Source: Candidatus Fermentibacterota bacterium (GTDB taxonomy: Bacteria; Fermentibacterota; Fermentibacteria; Fermentibacterales; JCC-6). From it: a stretch of 41,330 nt of DNA. Made by a program: the position numbers and the translations under genes. Under the pieces are notes generated by a model. It searched no databases, was not told where the DNA came from, and worked only from the letters and a program-made list of their open reading frames with translations. The stretch is from the NCBI GenBank assembly GCA_029571005.1, contig JAKPTG010000023.1, forward strand, positions 1-41,330, written 5' to 3'. Shown in pieces: positions 15,497-22,883 of the stretch. Numbering within the stretch: position 1 is the stretch's first letter; every line of letters begins with the position of its first letter.

Positions 15497-16312
15497 ATGC
15501 CCGGCGTAACCGTCAGAAGTCTGGCGGCCATGAAGGCCAGGGGAGAAAAAATCATCGCCCTCACGGCCTACGATTTTTACACCGCCCGGATTGAAGCCCT
15601 GGCGGGGGTCCACCTTATCCTGGTCGGGGATTCCATGCAGATGGCGGTGCTGGGGGAGGAGACCACCCTGGGCGCCTCCCTGGAAGTGCTGCTGGCCGTG
15701 GCCCGTTCGGTGAAGCGCGGCGCTCCCGATACCCTGGTGCTGGGTGACATGCCCTTCGGAAGCTACCAGGAATCGTGTACACTGGCGGTTCGCAATGCGG
15801 CGAGGTTCCTTTCCGAAGCCGGGGTGGACGGCGTGAAGCTCGAGGGGGGCAATCCCAGGATGGCCCGGCGGGTGAAGGCCGTGGTGGATTCCGGAATACC
15901 GGTCATGGGCCATGCGGGCCTGCTGCCCCAGTTCGTCCGGATGGACGGCGGATACCGGGTGGTGAGGCGTGAGGGCAGGGATGAACTTCTCAGGCAGTGC
16001 GACGCCCTGGTGGAAGCCGGGGTTTTCAGCCTGGTTCTGGAGGGGGTGGAGGAGGAACTGGCCCGGGAGGTGGTCGAAAGGGTTCCGGTGCCGGTCATAG
16101 GCATCGGCGCCGGGCGATGGGTGGACGGGCAGATACTGGTGGTGAGCGATGTCCTTGGCCTGGACCCGGGCTTTAACCCGAAATTCGTCCGGAAGTACGC
16201 CGACCTGCACGGGACCATCCTGACCGCGCTGCGCCGGTACGTGGAGGAGGTGGCGTCCGGGGCTTTCCCCGGCCCCGAGAACGCTTTCAAGGGGCCGGAG
16301 GGCGGTTCATGA
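15497..16312 (+). CDS. panB: 3-methyl-2-oxobutanoate hydroxymethyltransferase (ketopantoate hydroxymethyltransferase)
   Basis: 271 residues from the ATG at 15497 (MPGVTVRSLAAMKARGEKI), with AGAAGGGGG just upstream. It is hidden in the ORF track inside a 525-codon frame. PanB motifs: ALTAYDFYTARIEALAGVHLILVGDS, LVLGDMPFGSYQ, GVDGVKLEGG, GHAGLLPQ and VIGIGAGRWVDGQILVVSDVLGL. These carry the Asp and Glu metal and substrate ligands of this TIM barrel. The enzyme adds a hydroxymethyl group from methylene-THF to ketoisovalerate, the first step of pantothenate synthesis. A CoaB domain elsewhere in the window belongs to the same route to CoA. Its stop overlaps purD by ATGA. Confidence 0.96.
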   Translation: MPGVTVRSLAAMKARGEKIIALTAYDFYTARIEALAGVHLILVGDSMQMAVLGEETTLGASLEVLLAVARSVKRGAPDTLVLGDMPFGSYQESCTLAVRNAARFLSEAGVDGVKLEGGNPRMARRVKAVVDSGIPVMGHAGLLPQFVRMDGGYRVVRREGRDELLRQCDALVEAGVFSLVLEGVEEELAREVVERVPVPVIGIGAGRWVDGQILVVSDVLGLDPGFNPKFVRKYADLHGTILTALRRYVEEVASGAFPGPENAFKGPEGGS

Positions 16313-17523
16313 GAATCCTCGTGGTGGGGGGCGGAGGCCGGGAACACGCCCTGGCCTGGGCCCTTCACAGGGACGGCCCCCACAGCCTGGCGGTCTGTCC
16401 CGGCAACCCGGGAACCGCGGACATCGCCGTGAACGTGCCGGGGGATCCTTTTCAGGCGGCCCTGGATACCGGGAGCGACCTGGTGGTGGTCGGCCCCGAG
16501 GCTCCCCTGGCGGCGGGGCTGGGTGACCGGCTGCGGGCTGCGGGGATTCCCTGCTTCGGGCCCGGGGCGGACTGCGCCAGGCTGGAGAGCAGCAAATGGT
16601 TCGCCAAGGAGATCATGACCGCCGCCGGAGTTCCCACCGCCCGGGGAGAACTGTTCCGGGACAGGGAAAGCGCGATGGATTTCATGGCGGGGGCCCCCGC
16701 CGAATGGGTCGTGAAGGCCGACGGTCTGGCCGGCGGCAAGGGTGTGGTGCTTCCGGCCTCGATGGAGGAGGCCCGCCGGGCCGTGGATTCCCTGCTGGCC
16801 GGTGCTTCGGGCGCAGTGGTGGTGGAGGAGAGGCTGACGGGCCCCGAGGTGAGCGTAATGGCGGTGTGCAGCGGCGACCGGGCGGTCATCCTGCCCCCCA
16901 GCCGTGACCACAAGAGGATAGGGGAAGGCAACACCGGGCCCAACACCGGGGGCATGGGAGCGGTGTGCCCGCCGCCGGGGACCGGGCGGGACTTCTCCCG
17001 GGAGGCCCTCGATACGGTCTTTCTTCCGGTGTTGCGGGAGTTGAAGAGCCGGGGGATGGATTACAGGGGGGCGCTGTACGCCGGAATGATGCTGACCCCG
17101 GACGGCCCCAGGGTTCTGGAGTTCAACGTCCGCTTCGGTGACCCGGAGGCCCAGGCGGTGCTTCCGGTTATCAGGGGCGGCCTGGCGGACCTTTTCATGT
17201 CGGCGGCCCTGGGCGGGGGGCTTTCGGAACCGGAGGCCGAGCCCGGGGCGTCCGCGGTGGTGATCCTGGCCTCCCGCGGTTATCCGGGCCCCTGCGGGAC
17301 GGGCATGCCCATCACGGGGCTGGACCGGGTTCGGGACGTGTTGCTCTTCCACGCCGGGACCTCCATCAGGGACGGGGTTCTTGTGACCTCCGGCGGCAGG
17401 GTCATGGGAATCACCGCCCTGGGGGAGAACCTGGACCGGGCGCTGGAACTTTGCTACAGGGCCGCGGAAACCGTACATTTCGATGGGATGACATACAGGA
17501 GAGACATAGGGAGATCGCTATGA
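16309..17523 (+). CDS. purD: Phosphoribosylamine-glycine ligase (GARS)
   Basis: 404 residues, slightly short of the usual ~420. The N-terminal domain starts MRILVVGGGGREHALAWAL and contains PGNPGTA and VVVGPEAPLAAGL. The ATP-grasp core follows with VVKADGLAGGKGVVL and SRDHKRIGEGNTGPNTGGMGA. LEFNVRFGDPEAQAVLP holds the metal ligands, and the C-terminal domain carries MPITGLDRV and ALG. It joins glycine to phosphoribosylamine in the second step of purine synthesis. Start and stop overlap panB and purE by four bases each, so the three are translationally coupled. Confidence 0.97.
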   Translation: MRILVVGGGGREHALAWALHRDGPHSLAVCPGNPGTADIAVNVPGDPFQAALDTGSDLVVVGPEAPLAAGLGDRLRAAGIPCFGPGADCARLESSKWFAKEIMTAAGVPTARGELFRDRESAMDFMAGAPAEWVVKADGLAGGKGVVLPASMEEARRAVDSLLAGASGAVVVEERLTGPEVSVMAVCSGDRAVILPPSRDHKRIGEGNTGPNTGGMGAVCPPPGTGRDFSREALDTVFLPVLRELKSRGMDYRGALYAGMMLTPDGPRVLEFNVRFGDPEAQAVLPVIRGGLADLFMSAALGGGLSEPEAEPGASAVVILASRGYPGPCGTGMPITGLDRVRDVLLFHAGTSIRDGVLVTSGGRVMGITALGENLDRALELCYRAAETVHFDGMTYRRDIGRSL

Positions 17524-17966
17524 ACACCCTTGTCGGGATACTCATGGGCAGCGAGAGTGACCGGGAGACCATGGAGAAGACCTGTGCGGTCCTGGATCGG
17601 TACGGCATTCCGTGGGAACTGAATGTGATGAGCGCCCACAGGAACCCCGTGGAGGTGGCGGACTACTCGAGGTCCGCCGCGGAGAGGGGGCTCAAGGTCA
17701 TAATCGCCGCCGCCGGGCTGGCCGCCCACCTCGCCGGGGCGGTGGCGGCGGGCACGGAACTGCCGGTCATAGGGGTACCCGTTCAGGGCGGTCCGCTCAA
17801 CGGGTTCGACGCCCTTCTCAGTACGGTAATGATGCCCAGGGGGGTGCCGGTGGCCACCGTGGCCATCGGATCCCACGGGGCTGCCAACGCCGGGCATCTT
17901 GCGGCGAGGATAATTGCCCTCTTCGATGAGGGCGTTGCCGGGAGGTTGAAAAGCCATGGCAGCTAG
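17520..17966 (+). CDS. purE: N5-carboxyaminoimidazole ribonucleotide mutase, class I PurE
   Basis: 148 residues from the ATG at 17520 that overlaps the purD stop (ATGA). The track start at 17451 lies inside purD. Motifs: GILMGSESDRETM, MSAHRNPVEV with the catalytic His, IIAAAGLAAHLAGAVAA, and GFDALLSTVMMPRGVPVATVAIG. It rearranges N5-CAIR to CAIR in purine synthesis. The class I partner PurK, which makes N5-CAIR, is not in the window. A class II (CO2-using) reading cannot be wholly excluded by eye. It overlaps tsaC by eleven bases. Confidence 0.95.
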   Translation: MNTLVGILMGSESDRETMEKTCAVLDRYGIPWELNVMSAHRNPVEVADYSRSAAERGLKVIIAAAGLAAHLAGAVAAGTELPVIGVPVQGGPLNGFDALLSTVMMPRGVPVATVAIGSHGAANAGHLAARIIALFDEGVAGRLKSHGS

Positions 17967-18549
17967 AACCGTTACCCTGGACATCGCCAAGCCCGACAGG
18001 GCGGCGGTGGAAATGGCGGTGTCGGTCCTGACCGGAGGCGGTCTGGTGGTTTACCCATCGGACACGGTCTACGGGATCGTGTGCCCTGCGGCCATGCAGC
18101 ACTCGGTGAGACGGGTGAACAGGTTGAAGGGCTATACGGAGGAGAGGCCGTTCATCATGCTGGTGCCCTCCGTGGAGGCGGCGGCCAGCTTCATCACGCC
18201 GGTGCCCGGGGCGGAGGACCTCATGAAAACCCACTGGCCCGGCTCCGTGACCCTGGTCTTCCCCGCTTCGGACCGGGCTCCGGCCTGGGTGTGCGCCGAG
18301 GACGGAACCGTGGCCCTGAGGGTGCCGCCGGACCCCCTTTCCGGGATGCTCCTCGAATCGGTGATGCCCCTGCTGACCACCAGCGCCAACATCCGGGGCA
18401 GGGATGATCCCCTGGCCCTGGAGGAGGTGAGCCTGAAGCTGGCCTCCGGAGTTGATCTGATGCTGAACGCCGGCAAGCTTCCCAAGCGAAAGCCCAGCAC
18501 CATGATCCGCCTCAACGCGGACGGGGTGGAGGAAGTCATCCGTCCCTGA
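17956..18549 (+). CDS. tsaC: L-threonylcarbamoyladenylate synthase (TsaC/YrdC/Sua5 family)
   Basis: 197 residues, so the short form without the extra Sua5 C-terminal domain. YrdC-fold motifs: GGLVVYPSDTVYGI, the basic site LKGYTEERPF, HWPGSVTLVF, VALRVP and LLTTSANIRG. It makes threonylcarbamoyl-AMP from Thr, bicarbonate and ATP for the t6A37 modification of ANN-decoding tRNAs. The basic motif is somewhat unlike the usual KGRP, so a YciO-like relative is possible. It overlaps purE by eleven bases and is the last gene before a strong hairpin. Confidence 0.88.
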   Translation: MAARTVTLDIAKPDRAAVEMAVSVLTGGGLVVYPSDTVYGIVCPAAMQHSVRRVNRLKGYTEERPFIMLVPSVEAAASFITPVPGAEDLMKTHWPGSVTLVFPASDRAPAWVCAEDGTVALRVPPDPLSGMLLESVMPLLTTSANIRGRDDPLALEEVSLKLASGVDLMLNAGKLPKRKPSTMIRLNADGVEEVIRP

Positions 18550-18580
18550 CCGGGATCGCTTGTCGTATTACGGAGGTGCA

Positions 18581-18614
18581 GGGCCGGGAGCGTTCCGGAT
18601 TTCGCTCCCGGCCC
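18581..18614 (+). terminator. Strong hairpin after tsaC, probable transcription terminator
   Basis: GGGCCGGGAGCG, a ten-base loop, then CGCTCCCGGCCC: a perfect 12-bp G/C-rich stem 31 bases after the tsaC stop. No clear T-tract follows, so it may be a Rho-independent variant or a 3'-end stabilising hairpin closing the PAP2-panB-purDE-tsaC operon. Confidence 0.55.
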
Positions 18615-18660
18615 TCATGCAAGGCATTACTCCTGAAATCAGGGCAGGCACCCGGCCTCA

Positions 18661-18702
18661 AGCCCCTTGAAACCCTGAAAAACCGGCTGCCTTCAAGGGG
18701 CT
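18661..18702. repeat. 11-bp perfect inverted repeat next to an IS-end copy
   Basis: AGCCCCTTGAA (18661-18671) and TTCAAGGGGCT (18692-18702) with a 20-base loop. Its right arm runs into the IS-end-like sequence at 18701. It could be part of an element end or a second terminator. Confidence 0.45.
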
Positions 18703-18721
18703 GGTGAGCAATCCGGGTTAG
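18701..18721 (-). repeat. IS-end-like sequence, third short copy
   Basis: CTGGTGAGCAATCCGGGTTAG matches the outer ends of the two long repeats (CTGGTGAGAGATCCGGGCTAA at 19419, CTGGTGAGAAATCCGGGCTAA at 20802) in the same orientation. Only about 21 bases are shared, so it is a solo terminal repeat or the stub of a third element. Confidence 0.6.
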
Positions 18722-18731
18722 CCTTCTCTTA

Positions 18732-18956
18732 TTATATCTTCCAACTTTCTTTCCTCCTTCCCTGTCTGTCCGGGTGGGTTTCACCCGGTCGTTTCAATTG
18801 GGCGGCACCGTCTCCGATGCTGCAACTCAAGATGCAGGGTGGTGGCGTACCGGAGTGCACGTCGCCGGCTGTGACGGAGCCGCCGGACTCCCGGCTGCCG
18901 GAAGCCTGTATCCCTTCGGTGTGGAATCCGTAGTGCTTCATGGTTGTCCGTGCCAT
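18732..18956 (-). CDS. Small ORF with strong Shine-Dalgarno, unrecognised peptide
   Basis: 74 codons. The ATG at 18956 is preceded by AGGAGG with a nine-base spacer, one of the best ribosome sites in the window. A TATACC hexamer lies about 40 bases upstream. The peptide is rich in Gly, Ser, Thr and Pro, has a CILSC pair in the middle and a basic tail (QGRRKESWKI). I recognise no family. Just before its stop a second site (GGAGGAAAGAAAG) precedes a TTG frame that is cut after eight codons by the IS end at 18721, so this may be the leader of a disrupted operon. It may also be non-coding. Confidence 0.3.
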   Translation of the reverse strand: MARTTMKHYGFHTEGIQASGSRESGGSVTAGDVHSGTPPPCILSCSIGDGAAQLKRPGETHPDRQGRRKESWKI

Positions 18957-19043
18957 TGCGTCACACCTCCTCGTACCGTTTCTTCGTCTCTACCTGGTAT
19001 AAGCCTGATACGCCGGCTTTTCTGACAGACCGGGCTTCAATTG

Positions 19044-19246
19044 ATGAAATCACCCTCTGTGTCGGTCGAAAGTCTGCCTGACCAGAACGGTCATCTGCAG
19101 GCGCTCTGCTATGAGACCCGCCGCCTACAGGGCGAGATACATGGATCCTGGATCCGAAGTGTCAGCCACTACGCGGGGTGACATCCGCAAGATTCCTGAT
19201 CGGGTCAGGCAGATAGACAAGCATCGGTCGCTTCTCGCCGCTCAAG
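19044..19246 (+). pseudogene. Possible decayed reading frame, unrecognised
   Basis: A 45-codon frame from the ATG at 19044 (with LQALCYETRRLQGEIHGSWI) stops at TGA 19179-19181. A shift at that point gives an ordered continuation (GDIRKIPDRVRQIDKHRSLLAAQ) up to the border of the 173-bp repeat. The residue pattern looks protein-like across the frameshift, but I do not recognise it. The rest of 18957-19246 shows nothing else I can support. Confidence 0.25.
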
Positions 19247-19419
19247 TGACGACCCTGCGGGAACCGGGCCCTTGAAATCCGAGTTCCGACTGAGCATTAT
19301 CGGGTAACGGAGTGCTTTCATCGCCGGCCGTTCTTTTATGGTGTAACTTGTGTTTAGGCACTCAATTATACCACTTTAGAACAGCCTTGTGCAACTCTCT
19401 GGTGAGAGATCCGGGCTAA
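19247..19419 (-). repeat. 173-bp direct repeat, copy 1 (IS1380-type left end)
   Basis: Same length and orientation as 20630-20802, about 88% identical by eye. It contains the IS end (outer tip at 19419), a TATAAT on the minus strand (in GGTATAATTGAGTG) and the first codons of the transposase. Copy 1 breaks off at the codons for RRVV, so only the element's tip is left. Confidence 0.85.
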
Positions 19420-19452
19420 TATCAGGATGCTGTCTTGTGAAGGAGCCGATCA

Positions 19453-20187
19453 ATGATGAAACACATGGACACACGGGGGATCATCGCATTCTTTGACCGT
19501 ATGAGCATGGATGAGCCCTCCCGTATGTACCTGAAGTACCATGCCCAAAGATTCTCATTCCTCCTTGGACTCCTTGATGACTGCATCGGTACAATGGCCG
19601 GGGGGGTGTGCGAGAGCTGTCTGGACGTGGGTCCGAACTACCTCACATTGCTTTTGCGGGAGTGTGAGGTCGCAAGCAGGATTGACAGCATTGGCTTTCA
19701 TGACGATCGCTTTCCGTGCCGTGCCGGTGACGCCCACTTCGAATTCGATCTGAGGGACGCGGTCGAACGGGAAAGATGGCCCCGTATCGGCCCCTACGAC
19801 CTGGTGGTGATGGCGGAAGTGATCGAACACCTTCCGGTTTACCTGCCGGTGACCTTCGCATTTCTCGCCAGTTTGGTGAAACCGGGCGGATACCTGGTGA
19901 TTCAGACGCCCAACGCCTGCTCCCTGTCGAAGCGGATGCGCTTTCTAACGGGAAGGAACCCGTTTGACCTGATACGGGACGACAGGGAGAACCCCAGCCA
20001 CTTCCGCGAATACACCATTCGCGAGTTGACGGATCACGGGGTTTCAGCGGGTTTCGAAGTGCGCAGGGTTGTAACAAGGAACTACTTTTTGGGCGAAAGG
20101 CTGCGCTCGAAGGTCTTTGCACGGATTTCCCCCCTTCTTCCCCCCTCTCTCCGGAGCGGCATCACACTGTTGCTGGCGAAGAAGTGA
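19453..20187 (+). CDS. Class I SAM-dependent methyltransferase
   Basis: 244 residues. AGGAG lies seven bases before the ATG. SAM-binding motif I is CLDVGPNYLTLLL, a variant of the usual GxGxG loop. Acidic and post-I motifs follow (DLVVMAEVIEHLP), then LVKPGGYLVIQTPN. The HFREYTIRELTDHGVSAGFEV ending is typical of methyltransferases found in surface-polysaccharide clusters (Methyltransf_23-like). The acceptor is unknown. The gene is transcribed opposite to the adjacent glycolipid operon, has a lower G+C than its surroundings, and starts 34 bases after the tip of repeat copy 1. This suggests an acquired cargo gene caught between two IS ends. Confidence 0.85.
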   Translation: MMKHMDTRGIIAFFDRMSMDEPSRMYLKYHAQRFSFLLGLLDDCIGTMAGGVCESCLDVGPNYLTLLLRECEVASRIDSIGFHDDRFPCRAGDAHFEFDLRDAVERERWPRIGPYDLVVMAEVIEHLPVYLPVTFAFLASLVKPGGYLVIQTPNACSLSKRMRFLTGRNPFDLIRDDRENPSHFREYTIRELTDHGVSAGFEVRRVVTRNYFLGERLRSKVFARISPLLPPSLRSGITLLLAKK

Positions 20188-20231
20188 CCGGTACGCCTGT
20201 TTCTTTTCGAGGGGCTTGTCCGACGGTTTTG

Positions 20232-20342
20232 GCCGACCGCACAGACTGCCTTGTTTTTCACTGTTCCCTCGTCACGGATCTTTGCCCGAAGACAGTCGAA
20301 GAATACCACGGCATGCAAAGGCTCCAGGGGTCGGCTTCGCCA
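20232..20342 (-). pseudogene. IS256-family (Mutator) transposase fragment
   Basis: About 37 codons on the minus strand read WRSRPLEPLHAVVFFDCL, then RAKIRDEGTVKNKAVCAVG. This is the catalytic-domain segment of IS256-family transposases around the first Asp (family wording RPLDxVYPVVFFDALRVKIRDEG). There is no start, no remaining domain and no ends. It abuts the IS1380 remnant at about 20343, in a different frame, and stops close to the methyltransferase end. Confidence 0.75.
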
Positions 20343-20802
20343 TTCGCGAACCCCTTCTCACGCTGCTCCTCAACAATGCACCGATCTTCATCAACTTCAG
20401 CCGGACCGTCCCGCACTGGGCCTTGGCGAAGACGGTTCCCTTCAGACCCAAAGCGAGACCGTACACCCCCTCTGGGACACCGGCTCCAAGATGCTGTGTT
20501 CGATCCTTGCAGAATCCCGACCGTCCTCGAAGCGGGCGGCAAAGCCGGCGATGATCCCCGTCCGGGCTTCCGCTTCCCGAAGCTGTAGGACTCCCCCGTC
20601 GGAGGTGACAAAAACCGCATCGAATCTGCTGACGACCCTGCGGGAACCGGGTCCTTGAAGTCCGAGTTCCGACTGAGCATTATCGGGTAACGGAGTGTTT
20701 TCATCGCCGGCCGTTCTTTTGTGGTGTAACTGGTATGTTGACACTCAATTATACCACTTTAGAGCGGCCTCTGCTTAATCACTGGTGAGAAATCCGGGCT
20801 AA
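20343..20802 (-). mobile_element. IS1380-family element remnant, internally deleted
   Basis: The minus strand begins with the IS end (TTAGCCCGGATTTCTCACC). The transposase N-terminus follows from about 20744: RRVVSRFDAVFVTSDGG, VLQLREAEARTG, RDSARIEHSI. A run of five G shifts the frame at SQR; the next frame continues with VYGLALG. It then jumps straight to the C-terminal TVRLKLMKIGALLRSSVRR. IS1380 transposases are ~430-470 residues, so more than 300 residues including the catalytic core are missing. The right end is lost; the sequence joins an IS256 fragment. The element is dead. Confidence 0.78.
20630..20802 (-). repeat. 173-bp direct repeat, copy 2 (IS1380-type left end)
   Basis: Partner of 19247-19419, still attached to the transposase remnant. 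Differences concentrate in the non-coding part between the tip and the first transposase codons, while the tip and coding part are nearly identical. The outer tip at 20802 overlaps the end of the radical SAM fusion gene. Confidence 0.88.
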
Positions 20803-22883
20803 CCGGTAAGGGCGATCCAAAGCACCCTGAGAAGGCTCTTCGGGTGGAGCAGGATGTTGGAGTAGGCCTGATTGGCCAGAGGGCAGGCGCACTCCTTCCG
20901 CCGGATGGACCTGCGGATCTCCCGGGCCCTGCGCGACCTCCAGACATCCATGAAGTTGTTGGAATCGTCAACCGAGCCCATCCGGCCCCGGTACGCCAGG
21001 ATGGCGCAGGGCCATACTTCGCCGTCGGAGTTCACGTGGACGTTCAGAAACGCCGCGTAGCACGGGATGACCTGCCGACCGGTCTTCAGGTACTCGGTGA
21101 CGATGTCGTAGTAAACCAGCCTCATGGCGGTGGTGACCCTGGACAGGAGCCTCATCCCTTTCATCCCGGAGCGGACCGCCCTCTTGAAGGTTTCCATAAT
21201 CTCGCCGTAGCTCACGCCCTCCGGGGTGATGCCGCTTCCCAGGTTGAAGAACTCCTCCCGTTCCTCGGCCACTTCATTGATGTAGGTGTCCACTTCCAGA
21301 GAGCCGGCGAACCGGATTATCTCCGGCAGTTTTTCTGCGTTGAACCGGGAGATCACCGTCCCGACCCCCACATGGAGCTCCCTGTGGCTTTTCCTGAGGT
21401 TCTTCAGCCTTTCCAGGGTGTCCATCAGCCGCCGGAAGTTCCCGGGCACGCCCCGGACAAGGTCGTGGGCTTCGCCTATGCCGTCCATGCTCGGTTTTAT
21501 CGTGAGTATCGTGCCCGGGGCCTCGAGGGCGATTACGTCCAGTATCTCCCTGGTCATGGCCTCTATCCGCTGTGGATCCAGGGCGTTGGTGGGGATGTGT
21601 ATCACCGCCGGGCGCAGGTGGCGGCAGGCCAGCCTCACGATCTCCGGAAGGTCGGCCCTCAGAAAGGGTTCTCCGCCGGACACGTTGAAGAAGTAGGTTC
21701 TGCCTATTGAACGGAACAGGATTTCCACCGCCTCCTGGTCCAACTCCGACCCGGGTTCCGGGGGGTGTTTCCAGATGAAACAGGTTCGGCACCTGGACTG
21801 GCACTTCCGGGTGACGGAGAATGTTACGTTGATGGGGCCCGGAGGGGGGGCCAGTCCCAGCCTGGCCCAGAAGGCCCCGACCGCCCTGCAGGCTATGAGG
21901 AGCAGTTGCGAGGCGTGGTTCATCTGGACCGGGAACCGGCGCTGCAGCGCCTGGTGGATTACCGCCTCCAGGGCGAAGAGCCCTTCCGTCAACATCAGCA
22001 AGGCCCTGTGCCCCAAAGCGATGGTGGTGGCCACCGCCATGCCCCCGGGCACGAAGCTGGAGACCATCAGGGCCTGCACCGATTCCTTCACACCGATTCC
22101 GCCGGGGATGAACACCATCAGCAGGGAAGCGAGCCAGGAAGCCGGGGAGGCCAGAATGCACAGAATGACGAGGGTGTGTGGGGGGTCCGATCCCGGTACT
22201 CCGAACCCCTTGAACCAGAAGTACAGCCCCAGCCCCCGAAGCGACCACGAAAGGGCGTGGCTGCCTATGAAAACGGCCTGGTGCCGGTAGCTTATGTGGG
22301 GGAGTTCCCGGATATCGGCCCCTATCCTGACGGCGAGTTTCCGGGCGATGAGCCTCTGGATTCCCGGGGCGAGAAGCATGAGAACCCCCAGCACCGCCGA
22401 CACGCTCAGGGCCACGGTGAGCGCCGGAGGGAGGGCGGAAGTGCTCACGAAGGGGATGGACAGGGCGGTGAGGAGCCCGAGGGCGGCCACCAGGTAGATG
22501 TTCTCCAGGATCAGGGCGGTGGTCGCCTTCACGGAGCCGGCGCCGTTGGAGTTCAGGAAGGCGATCCGCCCCAGAACCATCCACAGCCTGCCGGGGATGT
22601 AGCTGCCCATCTGGGTGATGAACCAGTTGCGTCTGACGCTGTCCCGTTCAATGGTCGGGATCTTCAGCGCCCCCAAGATGTTCCTCCAGGCCATGGGGGC
22701 GAGGTAGTAGCCTGTGAACAGGCAGAGGGCCGAGAGGATCAGGCAGGACCAGTCGGCCCGGCCCCCCGCCTCCCGCCAGAATTCCTCCAGCCTTGGTCTC
22801 CAGACCGGCAGAAGGCTGTACAGGAAGTACAGGAACGCTCCTGCCAGAAGCAGCGGCCCGAGCCATGTCTTCAGTCTCTTCAA
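20799..22883 (-). CDS. Fusion: LPG-synthase-type (AglD/UPF0104) membrane domain plus radical SAM/twitch domain
   Basis: 694 residues from the TTG at 22883, whose TTGA overlaps the YfhO-type stop. The track's longer start lies inside that gene. Residues 1-335 have seven or eight helices with family marks QMGSYIPGRLWMVLGRI and MVFIPGGIGVKESVQAL. Residues ~350-694 are a radical SAM enzyme: Cys361, Cys365 and Cys368 (CQSRCRTC) for the 4Fe-4S cluster, NVSGGEPFLR for SAM, and a twitch/SPASM-like tail with Cys608, Cys626, Cys665 and Cys667 for an auxiliary cluster. I know both families separately but not joined. It probably alters or senses a membrane lipid or lipid-linked sugar. The final Gly codon and TAG come from the IS tip, so the original C-terminus may have been longer. 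Confidence 0.9.
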   Translation of the reverse strand: MKRLKTWLGPLLLAGAFLYFLYSLLPVWRPRLEEFWREAGGRADWSCLILSALCLFTGYYLAPMAWRNILGALKIPTIERDSVRRNWFITQMGSYIPGRLWMVLGRIAFLNSNGAGSVKATTALILENIYLVAALGLLTALSIPFVSTSALPPALTVALSVSAVLGVLMLLAPGIQRLIARKLAVRIGADIRELPHISYRHQAVFIGSHALSWSLRGLGLYFWFKGFGVPGSDPPHTLVILCILASPASWLASLLMVFIPGGIGVKESVQALMVSSFVPGGMAVATTIALGHRALLMLTEGLFALEAVIHQALQRRFPVQMNHASQLLLIACRAVGAFWARLGLAPPPGPINVTFSVTRKCQSRCRTCFIWKHPPEPGSELDQEAVEILFRSIGRTYFFNVSGGEPFLRADLPEIVRLACRHLRPAVIHIPTNALDPQRIEAMTREILDVIALEAPGTILTIKPSMDGIGEAHDLVRGVPGNFRRLMDTLERLKNLRKSHRELHVGVGTVISRFNAEKLPEIIRFAGSLEVDTYINEVAEEREEFFNLGSGITPEGVSYGEIMETFKRAVRSGMKGMRLLSRVTTAMRLVYYDIVTEYLKTGRQVIPCYAAFLNVHVNSDGEVWPCAILAYRGRMGSVDDSNNFMDVWRSRRAREIRRSIRRKECACPLANQAYSNILLHPKSLLRVLWIALTG

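Noticed and set aside
18701-20802. A complete composite transposon with inverted IS ends
   Set aside because: All three tips point the same way, no intact transposase is present and I found no target-site duplication.
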